Source: Halobacillus kuroshimensis DSM 18393 (GTDB lineage Bacteria; Bacillota; Bacilli; Bacillales; Halobacillaceae). Taken from it: 59,053 bases of DNA. The translations under genes and the position numbers were made by a program. Position 1 is the stretch's first letter. Every line of letters starts with the position of its first letter. Under the pieces are notes generated by a model. That model saw only the letters and a program-made list of their open reading frames with translations. It was not told where the DNA came from and did not search any database. This document shows, piece after piece, positions 1-7,046 of the stretch. Location: positions 1 through 59,053 of the forward strand of contig NZ_AUDY01000005.1 in NCBI RefSeq assembly GCF_000425705.1, given 5' to 3'.

Positions 1-187
1 GGCATTAGCCCCGGTTTCCCGGGGTTATTCCGATCTTACAGGCAGGTTGCCCACGTGTTACTCACCCGTCCGCCGCTCGTTCCACGAGCTTCACCCCGAA
101 GGGATCCACTCGCTTCCCGCGCTCGACTTGCATGTATTAGGCACGCCGCCAGCGTTCGTCCTGAGCCAGGATCAAACTCTCCATAAA
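1..187 (-). rRNA. 16S rRNA, 5' part (runs off the left edge)
   Basis: The minus strand reads into the universal 16S start (GAGAGTTTGATCCTGGCTCA near 182-162), followed by the expected helix 6 and variable region 1 sequence down to position 1. The 5' end is placed near 187 by comparison with Bacillus 16S; the exact mature end cannot be read from sequence. Only about the first 190 nt are inside the window. This is the first gene of an rRNA operon transcribed leftwards, with tandem promoters at 332-446. Confidence 0.97.
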
Positions 188-331
188 AGTAGTTTGACTT
201 GCTCATTTGCACACCGAATGTGCTTTGTTTCAAATTTCTTCATTAAAGAAGAAATGTTTTGACGTACTGGTTGGTTCGTTCAGTTTTCAAAGATCAAATG
301 TTGTCGGCCGTTTGAAAACAGCGACTTAATC
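188..331 (-). other. rRNA operon leader with boxA-like antitermination element
   Basis: This stretch lies between the P2 -10 box and the mature 16S 5' end. Near 284-296 (minus strand) it holds TGATCTTTGAAAA, which fits the boxA consensus used for Nus-factor antitermination of rRNA operons, followed by the usual AACTGAACGAACC sequence of Bacillus pre-16S leaders. No coding potential was seen. Confidence 0.7.
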
Positions 332-360
332 ATCTTAACATGTGTTGTTTTTCATGTCAA
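332..360 (-). promoter_or_regulatory. rRNA operon promoter P2 (sigma-A)
   Basis: Minus strand: perfect -35 TTGACA at 360-355, 17 nt spacer, -10 TAAGAT at 337-332. It is the promoter nearer the 16S gene, in the tandem P1/P2 arrangement typical of Bacillus rRNA operons. Confidence 0.88.
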
Positions 361-417
361 CAACTTTTTTCATTAAGTTGAGAAAGCGTTTGGCTGTCGT
401 TTTCGGCGACAAGTAAT

Positions 418-446
418 AATTTATCATGTGTGGGAAGCAGTGTCAA
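418..446 (-). promoter_or_regulatory. rRNA operon promoter P1 (sigma-A)
   Basis: Minus strand: perfect -35 TTGACA at 446-441, 17 nt spacer, -10 TAAATT at 423-418. It lies about 86 bp upstream of P2, and both are preceded by GTTG. The AT-rich tract at 447-500, with repeated TTGAAATTGAA-like runs, could act as an UP element; that is inference. Confidence 0.85.
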
Positions 447-571
447 CAACTTTTTCAAATCAATTTCAATTCAATTTCAAACTGTTTGGCAAGTCGTTTT
501 GTTTCCCGACAACGTTTAATAATATAGCACAGTTTAAAAAACAAATGCAATACTTTTTAATGTTTTTTTAA

Positions 572-606
572 TAAAAAAATCCTGTACGGATGACAGGATT
601 TTTCGA
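572..606 (-). terminator. Intrinsic terminator of the 73-residue unknown gene
   Basis: Minus strand stem AATCCTGT / ACAGGATT with a short loop, followed by a long T run. It closes the small gene at 611-832 and keeps its transcription out of the rRNA promoters just downstream. Confidence 0.85.
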
Positions 607-610
607 GCTG

Positions 611-832
611 TTAGTTCTGCTTCTTTTTCCTCGGCATATACTGCAGGCATTCTTCCCTTGCAGCAAAGCGTCGGAAGATCTGAAAAAGCACTTCATACCT
701 TTCTTCCATCGCCTGCTTCATTCCCTGATCAATCCGGTGATCACCCATATCAAAGGTGATCTCTTCCATTTCCCGCTTTAATAAGTACTCTATTTCACGA
801 CGCTCCTGTTCATTGATAATTAACCCATGCAT
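611..832 (-). CDS. Small conserved-looking protein of unknown function
   Basis: A 73-residue, highly charged protein (rich in E, R, K) that I do not recognise. It has no signal peptide, membrane segment or cysteine motif apart from a single Cys near residue 62, and it looks all-helical, possibly with a short coiled coil. A good ribosome binding site (GGGAGG, 9 nt before ATG) and its own terminator at 572-606 argue that it is a real single-gene unit. It sits between an rRNA operon promoter region and pdaB, on the opposite strand to pdaB. No function is assigned. Confidence 0.72.
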   Translation of the reverse strand: MHGLIINEQERREIEYLLKREMEEITFDMGDHRIDQGMKQAMEERYEVLFQIFRRFAAREECLQYMPRKKKQN

Positions 833-952
833 CTGAAAGTACCTCCCTGATAAACAACTCTATTTATTTCTACCCTAATTTCATTGTTTTTAGCATAGGT
901 TGTCCGCTTTTTCATATGTATAGAACATATTGGTAGGAAAGGAAGTCGATCC

Positions 953-1711
953 ATGAGCTTTTACACGTGGAAAACAGAAAGACTCAAGCGTTACGGTATT
1001 ATCGCTCTCCTTGCCTTATTTTGTGCTTTCGCCCTGTGGATCGGCCGCTGGGAGCAGCTGCCCGCTTTTTCTAATAATGGGGAGCCGCGCGCTCTTTCCC
1101 AAGGGAGCAGCGATCAGGACCATATCGCGCTGACCTTTAACATCAGCTGGGGAACGGAAAAGGTCAATGAAGTTTTAAAGCAGCTGGAAGCTCATCAAGT
1201 CCAGGCTACATTCTTCCTGAGTGGAGAATGGGCGGAGAGACACCCGGATATCGTCAAAACCATTCAGGAAGGAAAGCATGAAATCGGGATGATGGGCTAC
1301 ACATATGAAAGCTACCTTGAAAAAGAACCAGACCAAGTAGCCGGCGATTTAAAAAAGGCAGATGAAGTGTTTGCAAAGCTTGGTTTTGAAGACATTCAAT
1401 GGATCCGGCCTCCACATGGTCATATGAATAAAGAGGTCTTAAAAACCATCGAACAAAACGATATGCAGGCCGTCCAATGGAGTTTGAATCCAAGGGACTG
1501 GGAAAATCCAGGCACCAATGCCATCATCGATGCCGTGTTAAAAGAAAGCTCTAAAGGAGATATCATTGTTTTGCATGCTTCCGATTCAGTCAAACAGACG
1601 CCTAAAGCCCTTGAAGTCATTCTCCCCGGATTGAAGCAGAAGGGGCTTTCCTTCGTCAGTATCACCGAATTAGCAAGTGGCGGCGAAGCCAAGACGAGTC
1701 AGATCCAATAA
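953..1711 (+). CDS. pdaB: PdaB-type polysaccharide deacetylase family protein
   Basis: A 252-residue NodB-fold protein with an N-terminal membrane anchor (about residues 14-31) and an extracytoplasmic carbohydrate-esterase-4 domain from about residue 57. Length, context and the motifs TFNISWG, RPPHG (152-156) and IVLHASD fit PdaB, needed in Bacillus for spore cortex maintenance and late sporulation. The active site looks degenerate. The catalytic Asp of motif 1 is Asn63, and the metal-binding His positions of motif 2 are Met114 and Tyr118 (HEIGMMGYTY). From memory, B. subtilis PdaB keeps the first Asp and first His. This protein may therefore bind glycan without deacetylating it. Single plus-strand gene with its own terminator. 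Confidence 0.85.
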   Translation: MSFYTWKTERLKRYGIIALLALFCAFALWIGRWEQLPAFSNNGEPRALSQGSSDQDHIALTFNISWGTEKVNEVLKQLEAHQVQATFFLSGEWAERHPDIVKTIQEGKHEIGMMGYTYESYLEKEPDQVAGDLKKADEVFAKLGFEDIQWIRPPHGHMNKEVLKTIEQNDMQAVQWSLNPRDWENPGTNAIIDAVLKESSKGDIIVLHASDSVKQTPKALEVILPGLKQKGLSFVSITELASGGEAKTSQIQ

Positions 1712-1713
1712 TA

Positions 1714-1746
1714 AAAAAAGCCGCCGTAGGATACGGCGGTTTTTTT
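1714..1746 (+). terminator. Bidirectional terminator between pdaB and kbaA
   Basis: The hairpin GCCGCCGTA..TACGGCGG is flanked by an A run on one side and a T run on the other, so it can end both pdaB (plus) and kbaA (minus, stop at 1746). Confidence 0.88.
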
Positions 1747-2351
1747 CAGGCATTTTCACTACGGGCAGGCCCCGTAAGGCGATGCAGCAGAAGAAGCTGA
1801 TAGGCATTGCAGATAAATAAAGGAATGACCATCAACCATACATAATCACTCCCTGCCGCTCTAAGTGCCGGCACCCATTCCACCGTTGTAACGACAACCA
1901 TAAAGAAAAGGGCGGGGATAAATGCATGGGCATTTGTCTCTTTTGTTTTAACGTAAGCCACAATCAGCGATAGAGCTAAAAGCGCAGCCGCTGTCACAAT
2001 ATACCCCCAGACAGATGCCCCATCCTCAGCTGCCTGATATCGAAAATACACCAAATCAAAAAGAGTAAAAGCAATTAAAAACAGCTGTACCGGTATCCAT
2101 GCAGAACGGAACAGGCCCTTTCCGAATTGATTGACGGTCAAATAGGCGAAGAAACCCATTTGACTGATGATACTGAATATAAAACCCATGCCCGCAAAAA
2201 ATAAAAGCAGACCGAACAGCTCAAATAATTGAAAGGGCTGCCAAAACTCGGCATACGAATCAAATTTAAAAAAGAAACTGGCCGCCAGGGTCACCCCGCC
2301 GCCGATCCATAACGTTGATAAAAATAACTGTACCCATTTACGACTGTTCAC
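1746..2351 (-). CDS. kbaA: KinB-signalling pathway activation protein KbaA
   Basis: A 201-residue integral membrane protein with about six hydrophobic helices. In B. subtilis KbaA is needed for KinB-dependent entry into the sporulation phosphorelay; here that role is inferred from family and position (next to gerD, salA and cwlD). I chose the GTG at 2351, preceded by GGGGGAG at 5 nt. The reading frame is open to 2564, but the upstream extension is hydrophilic, overlaps gerD on the other strand and lacks a ribosome binding site. It is divergent from gerD, with 134 bp between the two starts. Confidence 0.85.
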   Translation of the reverse strand: MNSRKWVQLFLSTLWIGGGVTLAASFFFKFDSYAEFWQPFQLFELFGLLLFFAGMGFIFSIISQMGFFAYLTVNQFGKGLFRSAWIPVQLFLIAFTLFDLVYFRYQAAEDGASVWGYIVTAAALLALSLIVAYVKTKETNAHAFIPALFFMVVVTTVEWVPALRAAGSDYVWLMVIPLFICNAYQLLLLHRLTGPARSENA

Positions 2352-2423
2352 AAGCGCTCCCCCTATATGTACAAAACTTCCTCCCCGTATTTTATCATGA
2401 AGCCTGTCTGTTTGCCTCCGAAC

Positions 2424-2452
2424 GTATAAAATTTGTCGAAACGCGAATAGTA
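2424..2452 (+). promoter_or_regulatory. Possible sigma-G promoter of gerD
   Basis: GTATA at 2424-2428, 17 nt, then AATAGTA at 2446-2452. This partly matches the forespore sigma-G pattern (GHATR, about 18, CATNNTA), with one mismatch in the -10. gerD is sigma-G dependent in B. subtilis. Weak evidence. Confidence 0.35.
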
Positions 2453-2485
2453 AGGCTATGGAGAACATAAGAAAGGGGACATGCA

Positions 2486-3127
2486 ATGATGTCCAGACTC
2501 CGTATATTGCTGCCCGTTCTCGTTCTTGTTTTCCTGGCCGCTTGTAATGGTTCATCAGGAGCAAGTGAACAGGCGGACTACGATACCACCAAGAAAATGA
2601 TGGTCGATATCCTCAAGTCCGATGATGGAAAAAAGGCGATGACTGAAGTCCTTTCCGATGAGGAGATGCAGCAGTTCATGGCTCTAGAGTCCGAAGTCGT
2701 CTCTCAGGCTGTCCAGCAGACGTTGATATCTGAAGAAGGTAAAGCTTTTTGGAGCAAGCTTTTTTCAGACCCTACGTTCGTCCAGGAATTCAGCAAAGTT
2801 CTGGAGGACCAGCAGAAAGAATTGATGAAAGGGCTCATGAAAGATGCAGAATATCAGAAGTTGATGATCGACATTTATAAAAACCCTGAAATGATGGAGC
2901 AGATGGTCACTGTCATGCAGGGACAGAAGTTCAAGGCACATTTGGAGACCTCCATCGAGGAAACGTTGAATAGTCCTGTCTTCCAGGCAAAAATGACAGA
3001 AACACTGTTAAAAGCCGCAGAGGAAATGCAAAGCGGTGAAGAACAAGGCGGTCAATCCGAGGAAAGCGGCCAACAGAGTGGCGGAAGTCAATCTGAAAGC
3101 GGCAGCGAAGAAGGACAAAGCGGTTAA
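2486..3127 (+). CDS. gerD: Spore germination lipoprotein GerD
   Basis: 213 residues. The N-terminus is a lipoprotein signal with lipobox LAAC (Cys about residue 20), so the protein should be lipid-anchored on the outer face of the inner spore membrane. The middle is helical with repeated FxxxL and QKEL-type segments. The C-terminal 40 residues are a low-complexity Gly/Ser/Gln/Glu tail, as known for GerD. GerD scaffolds the GerA-type germinant receptors into the germinosome. ATG codons lie at 2486 and 2489 after GGGG. Single gene, convergent with salA over a shared terminator. Confidence 0.9.
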   Translation: MMSRLRILLPVLVLVFLAACNGSSGASEQADYDTTKKMMVDILKSDDGKKAMTEVLSDEEMQQFMALESEVVSQAVQQTLISEEGKAFWSKLFSDPTFVQEFSKVLEDQQKELMKGLMKDAEYQKLMIDIYKNPEMMEQMVTVMQGQKFKAHLETSIEETLNSPVFQAKMTETLLKAAEEMQSGEEQGGQSEESGQQSGGSQSESGSEEGQSG

Positions 3128-3132
3128 TTCTA

Positions 3133-3172
3133 TAAAAAATCACGCGCCCCGTGAAGGGACGCGTGGTTTTTA
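3133..3172. terminator. Bidirectional terminator between gerD and salA
   Basis: The stem CACGCGCCCC / GGGACGCGTG at about 3141-3165 is flanked by AAAAAAT and TTTTTAT. It serves gerD (plus) and salA (minus). Confidence 0.9.
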
Positions 3173-4225
3173 TTAATATTTATCAATGACTTTGGCGGCC
3201 ATATTCCGGTAAATGACACCGATCGGGTGATCCGCCTGATAAACAGAAGGAGCAAAGACTTCTTCTTCCTCATATGGCTGTTGAAGTGGCACGTGTCCAA
3301 GAACGGCTGTCTGCAGCGTATCCGCAAGCTTCACTCCGCCCCCACGGCCGAAGATGAACTCTTTGTTTCCTGTTTCTTTACTTTCAAAGTAAGCCATGTT
3401 CTCCACAACACCAAGAATCTCGTGTTCCGTCTTAATCGCCATCTGGCCAGCGCGCGCGGCTACGAAAGCAGCGGTCGGGTGCGGAGTCGTTACGATGATT
3501 TCCTTGGAAGAAGGAAGCATTGAATGGACATCCAGCGCTACATCTCCCGTACCTGGCGGCAGATCTAGAAGCAGGTAGTCAAGATCTCCCCATTCCACTT
3601 CCTTAAAGAAGCTTGTCAGCATTTTCCCAAGCATCGGTCCACGCCAGATGATTGGAGAGTTATCTTCCACAAAGAAGCCCATGGAAACGACTTTCACTCC
3701 AAATCGTTCAACAGGAATGATTTTTTCCCCGCGGACGACCGGACGCTCCTCCACGCCCATCATATCCGGAACACTGAAACCATAGATATCCGCATCGATA
3801 ATGCCGACTTTCTTTCCAAGACGTGTTAAGGCCACGGCAAGGTTAACCGTTACGGTTGATTTACCCACCCCGCCTTTACCACTGGCGATGGAAATGAACT
3901 TTGTATCCGTATTGCCGCTCAGTAAAGAGGCATCCTCCGACTGCTGATCGGCCGGCTGTAATTTCTGAATGACCTCATCAGGAAGCTGGTCAAAGCGAAG
4001 ACCGACTGTCGCCGCTCCCCCGCTTTTCAGGGCATTGACGATGGTCTGCTGCAGTTCCATCTGCTCCGCTGTATTCGTCTTTCCAATCAGAATCTTCACG
4101 CTGACATGATTTTTTTCTTCCTTGATTTTTACTTCTTCCACTCCACCGGTTTCTTCCAGTGTTTTATGTAAAAATGGATCTTGAATAGGGTTCAGGATTT
4201 CTAGTACTTTCTCTTGTGTCAACAA
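3173..4225 (-). CDS. salA: Mrp/ApbC-family P-loop ATPase SalA
   Basis: 350 residues. The N-terminal 80 or so residues form a MIP18/DUF59 domain. After a linker comes the ParA/Mrp ATPase domain with deviant Walker A GKGGVGKST near residue 115 and LLDLPPGTGD further on. Mrp proteins are associated with Fe-S cluster carriage; in B. subtilis SalA is also a positive regulator of exoprotease genes through scoC repression. The start is one of two adjacent TTG codons at 4225/4222, 6-9 nt after GGTGA. It lies 74 bp downstream of cwlD, with an extended -10 promoter in the gap, so it is probably expressed independently. Confidence 0.9.
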   Translation of the reverse strand: MLTQEKVLEILNPIQDPFLHKTLEETGGVEEVKIKEEKNHVSVKILIGKTNTAEQMELQQTIVNALKSGGAATVGLRFDQLPDEVIQKLQPADQQSEDASLLSGNTDTKFISIASGKGGVGKSTVTVNLAVALTRLGKKVGIIDADIYGFSVPDMMGVEERPVVRGEKIIPVERFGVKVVSMGFFVEDNSPIIWRGPMLGKMLTSFFKEVEWGDLDYLLLDLPPGTGDVALDVHSMLPSSKEIIVTTPHPTAAFVAARAGQMAIKTEHEILGVVENMAYFESKETGNKEFIFGRGGGVKLADTLQTAVLGHVPLQQPYEEEEVFAPSVYQADHPIGVIYRNMAAKVIDKY

Positions 4226-4262
4226 GCCGGTTCACCATCCTTAGAAAATGATCGTTTCCTGT

Positions 4263-4290
4263 AGTATAACATACATGAAACGCTTTCTAA
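4263..4290 (-). promoter_or_regulatory. Probable salA promoter (extended -10)
   Basis: Minus strand TGTTATACT (TG-extended -10, core at 4268-4263) with a poor -35 (TTAGAA) 16 nt upstream. It lies in the cwlD-salA gap. Confidence 0.5.
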
Positions 4291-4299
4291 GTGATTTGC

Positions 4300-5028
4300 T
4301 CACGATCCATTTTCCTCAGGGAAATCCCGTTCCGTTACAAACCGCAGCACCCCTTGATAGATCGAAGCAGCCATCTGCCTTTGATAATCGTCTGATTTCA
4401 ACAGTTCCCGTTCACGGTCATTGGACAAAAACCCCGCCTCTACAAGGGCTCCGGGAGCCTGTGCATGCTTCAGGATATAGATATTGCTGAGCCCGAGAGC
4501 CTCGCGCTTTGTATTGCCCATGTTGGATTGTATTTCAGCTTGAATGAACTTGGCGAGATATTCACTTTCCTCGCTTTCCGGATAATAAAATGTCTGTGCC
4601 CCGCTCCACTTATCAGATGGAATGGCATTCAAGTGCAGACTTAAGTATAAATCCGCTTCTTTTTCTTCGATAAACTCCACTCTATTACGTATATCCTCCG
4701 ACTTTCTCCTGGAAAGACCGGATGTTCCCTCTGAAGCAAGATCAGCATCCTCGTACCTCGTCATATATACAAGCGCCCCTGCCTGCTGGAGGTAATCCTG
4801 CAGGTATTCTGCCATCTTCAGGGTGATGATTTTTTCCTCTGTACCGTCCCCGCCTACCGCCCCACCATCCGGTCCACCATGGCCCGGGTCAAGAACGATC
4901 ACTTTTCCGGACAGCGGCGATGACCAAACCGTCCATGCATCCTTCACTTCCTGAATCGGATAGGAAACCATGCACACAAGGACAATCACACCAGCCAGCC
5001 ACAAAAAGGTCTTCAATCGTCGACTCAC
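4300..5028 (-). CDS. cwlD: N-acetylmuramoyl-L-alanine amidase CwlD
   Basis: 242 residues: an N-terminal membrane segment (about 8-24), then an Amidase_3 domain. Zinc ligands fit DPGHGG (His50), the Glu of GTEEK (about 64) and SLHLNA (about 130); the catalytic Glu is in EAGFLSN (about 198). With PdaA, CwlD makes muramic-delta-lactam in the spore cortex, needed for germination. The start is GTG at 5028 after AAGGGAG. A near-perfect sigma-E promoter lies 35-63 bp upstream, matching mother-cell expression. In B. subtilis ybaJ and ybaK lie between rpsI and cwlD; here they are absent. Confidence 0.93.
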   Translation of the reverse strand: MSRRLKTFLWLAGVIVLVCMVSYPIQEVKDAWTVWSSPLSGKVIVLDPGHGGPDGGAVGGDGTEEKIITLKMAEYLQDYLQQAGALVYMTRYEDADLASEGTSGLSRRKSEDIRNRVEFIEEKEADLYLSLHLNAIPSDKWSGAQTFYYPESEESEYLAKFIQAEIQSNMGNTKREALGLSNIYILKHAQAPGALVEAGFLSNDRERELLKSDDYQRQMAASIYQGVLRFVTERDFPEENGS

Positions 5029-5062
5029 AATCGCTCACACTCCCTTGTACTTCCCCTGAATC

Positions 5063-5091
5063 ATTGTATGGGACAAGAGACGAAAATATGA
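5063..5091 (-). promoter_or_regulatory. Sigma-E sporulation promoter of cwlD
   Basis: Minus strand TCATATT at 5091-5085, 14 nt, CATACAAT at 5070-5063. Both halves match the sigma-E consensus (KMATATT, 14-15, CATACANT) at every position. cwlD is known to be sigma-E dependent (and sigma-G via a second promoter) in B. subtilis. Confidence 0.78.
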
Positions 5092-5163
5092 GCAGGTCAA
5101 CTTCAGCACCAGCCTGGAGACTGAACTCAGGAATTGGAGGATACACCCTGAACGTATAGGAAA

Positions 5164-5206
5164 GCAAAAAAAGACTCCCAACCATAATGGTCGGGAGTCT
5201 TTCGGA
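5164..5206 (-). terminator. Terminator of rplM-rpsI
   Basis: Minus strand stem AAGACTCCCGACCA / TGGTTGGGAGTCTT followed by seven T. It sits just after the rpsI stop. Confidence 0.93.
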
Positions 5207-5217
5207 TTGTCCAAAAC

Positions 5218-5610
5218 TTAACGCTTGGAGAATTGTGGCGCGCGACGGGCACCTTTAAGACCGTATTTCTTACGCTCTTTCATACGTGCGTCACGAGTCA
5301 ATAGACCTGCGCGTTTAAGTGGTGTACGGTATTCTGGGTCAGCTTTAAGCAATGCACGGGCGATACCGTGACGGATTGCTCCTGCTTGTCCTGTGAATCC
5401 ACCGCCGTCTACGTTTACGTAGACATCATAGTTACCTTCAGTTTCTGTTACAGCAAGAGGCTGTTTAAGAATCATACGAAGGGTTTCATATGGGAAAAAG
5501 TCTTCAGCATCACGTTTGTTAACTACTACACGACCAGTTCCTGGAACAAGACGTACACGAGCTGTTGAGCTCTTACGACGACCAGTACCGGAGTATTGTA
5601 CTTGTGCCAC
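5218..5610 (-). CDS. rpsI: 30S ribosomal protein S9
   Basis: 130 residues, the usual length. The N-terminal core carries the S9 pattern [12 protein letters not shown], and the C-terminal tail ends in the invariant Lys-Arg (APQFSKR) that reaches the P-site tRNA anticodon loop in the ribosome. It follows rplM after 17 bp, forming the L13-S9 pair found in most bacteria. The strong terminator at 5164-5206 ends the unit. The promoter and probable autoregulatory leader lie upstream of rplM. Confidence 0.97.
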   Translation of the reverse strand: MAQVQYSGTGRRKSSTARVRLVPGTGRVVVNKRDAEDFFPYETLRMILKQPLAVTETEGNYDVYVNVDGGGFTGQAGAIRHGIARALLKADPEYRTPLKRAGLLTRDARMKERKKYGLKGARRAPQFSKR

Positions 5611-5627
5611 TAGATTACCTCCTTTAA

Positions 5628-6065
5628 TTATCCGCGAAGTTCGTAAACTTCTGGTTGTTGTGCTTCATGTTTGTGCTCAGATCCAGCATATACATGAAGT
5701 TTCTTGCCCATTTTACGTCCAAGACTTCCTTTTGGAAGCATGCCTTTAACAGCAAGTTCAAGCATCTGCTCTGGATATTTCGTACGCATTTCGTTAGCCG
5801 TACGGGACTTCAGACCACCAGGGTGGTTGGAGTGACGATAGTATACCTTATCGTTGATTTTGTTACCTGTTAGTTCGATCTCACCAGCATTGATGATGAT
5901 GACGTGGTCACCAGTGTCAACGTGTGGTGTGTATGTTGGTTTGTTCTTACCGCGAAGGATCGCAGCAACTTCGCTCGCTAAACGGCCGAGTGTCTGCCCT
6001 GCAGCATCCACAACATACCATTTACGTTCAACGTTGTTTTCATTTGCCATGAAAGTTGTGCGCAT
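5628..6065 (-). CDS. rplM: 50S ribosomal protein L13
   Basis: 145 residues starting MRTTF at 6065, preceded by AGGAGGG. The open frame extends to 6098, but that start has no ribosome binding site and does not fit the family length. L13 binds 23S rRNA early in 50S assembly. The block [16 protein letters not shown] is characteristic. It is first gene of the rplM-rpsI operon, behind a structured leader and a sigma-A promoter (6190-6217). Confidence 0.97.
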   Translation of the reverse strand: MRTTFMANENNVERKWYVVDAAGQTLGRLASEVAAILRGKNKPTYTPHVDTGDHVIIINAGEIELTGNKINDKVYYRHSNHPGGLKSRTANEMRTKYPEQMLELAVKGMLPKGSLGRKMGKKLHVYAGSEHKHEAQQPEVYELRG

Positions 6066-6186
6066 ATCGGTTTCCCTCCTGAAATGTTTTATTATCACAT
6101 AGACTGATTAACTGCTTTATCATTTATCTCAAAGTACGATTAGTTTTCCGGGGCTAACCGTGGTACAGAAATAAAATGCCATAGAA
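6066..6186 (-). promoter_or_regulatory. Putative L13-type autoregulatory leader
   Basis: About 120 nt of untranslated leader between the promoter and rplM. On the minus strand it contains GGTTAGCCCCGGAAAACTAATC, whose ends pair (GGTTAG/CTAATC, near 6147-6168). It resembles the Bacillus L13 leader RNA family (Rfam RF00555), in which ribosomal protein L13 is thought to bind its own message. Assignment is by memory of the motif and position; no covariance search was run. Confidence 0.5.
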
Positions 6187-6189
6187 TAT

Positions 6190-6217
6190 AATATAACACT
6201 CTATATTCATGTGTCAA
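6190..6217 (-). promoter_or_regulatory. rplM-rpsI promoter (sigma-A)
   Basis: Minus strand TTGACA at 6217-6212, 16 nt, TATATT at 6195-6190 (TATTAT at 18 nt also fits). Confidence 0.8.
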
Positions 6218-6290
6218 GGGAATGCACACCTGGATTCGTTGTTTTTTTATGAGACAGAGGACCCAATGAATGGAAATTGTTCAGGACCTC

Positions 6291-7031
6291 TTAATAATCG
6301 ACCTTCCATAGGAACAGCCCCTGAGGAGGAGCCGTCCGCCCTGCCGCTTCCCGGGTCCGGGCTTTTAAGATATCAGGAATATCCTCCGGGGCACGCTTTC
6401 CTTTTCCTATTTCCAGAAGTGTGCCGACAAGGATCCTTACCATATTATATAAAAATCCGGATCCCTTAAAGGTGAACACCACTTCTTCTCCACGGCTTTC
6501 TACATCCGCTTTAAAAATTGTGCGCACCTTGCTCCCCTTTAGATCTGTCTTCGGTGAACAGAAGGATGTGAAATCATGCTCTCCTTCGATATAGCCGCAT
6601 GCCTTTTTCATGGCTGTTATGTCGAGAGGAGCTTTGACGTGAGAAGTATAATGACGGCGGAAAAGATCTGGATCGGGGTGATTCCTCACAAAATACCGGT
6701 ATTCTTTTCCGGTTGTATCGTACCTGGCATGAAAACCACCGGTCGGCTGGTCAGCTTCCTTCACCTGAATGTCATCCGGCAGCATGGAATTCAGCGCCCG
6801 CCGCCAGTTACTGACGGGGATCTCGAGCGGTGTATCAAAATGAATCACCTGCCCGACAGCATGCACACGGGCATCGGTTCTGCCCGAAGCCGTCACCTTT
6901 ACGGTCTTTCCTTTATGAATCTTTTTTAAAGCCTTCTCAAGCTCTTCCTGAATCGTGCCGCCATTCGGCTGAACCTGATAGCCTGCGTAACCGGAGCCAT
7001 CATAGGCGATAGTCATACGTATACGATTCAT
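6291..7031 (-). CDS. truA: tRNA pseudouridine(38-40) synthase TruA
   Basis: 246 residues. The catalytic Asp lies in the TruA signature GRTDARVHAVGQ near residue 55. Other family blocks are RMTIAYDGSGYAGYQ at the N-terminus and MVRILVGTLLEIGKG towards the C-terminus. It isomerises uridines 38-40 in tRNA anticodon arms. I chose the ATG at 7031 because GGAGG lies 8 nt upstream; a GTG at 7040 in frame is too close to that site. It lies 15 bp after ecfT, the same order as in B. subtilis. Confidence 0.95.
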   Translation of the reverse strand: MNRIRMTIAYDGSGYAGYQVQPNGGTIQEELEKALKKIHKGKTVKVTASGRTDARVHAVGQVIHFDTPLEIPVSNWRRALNSMLPDDIQVKEADQPTGGFHARYDTTGKEYRYFVRNHPDPDLFRRHYTSHVKAPLDITAMKKACGYIEGEHDFTSFCSPKTDLKGSKVRTIFKADVESRGEEVVFTFKGSGFLYNMVRILVGTLLEIGKGKRAPEDIPDILKARTREAAGRTAPPQGLFLWKVDY

Positions 7032-7046
7032 ATCCAGCACCTCCGA

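Noticed and set aside
879-945. Possible sigma-G or sigma-E promoter before pdaB
   Set aside because: GCATA and CATATGTA occur but with a 15-nt spacing that fits neither consensus well.
2352-2564. Extended kbaA start at 2564
   Set aside because: The extra 71 residues are not membrane-like in the way KbaA is, overlap gerD and lack a ribosome binding site.
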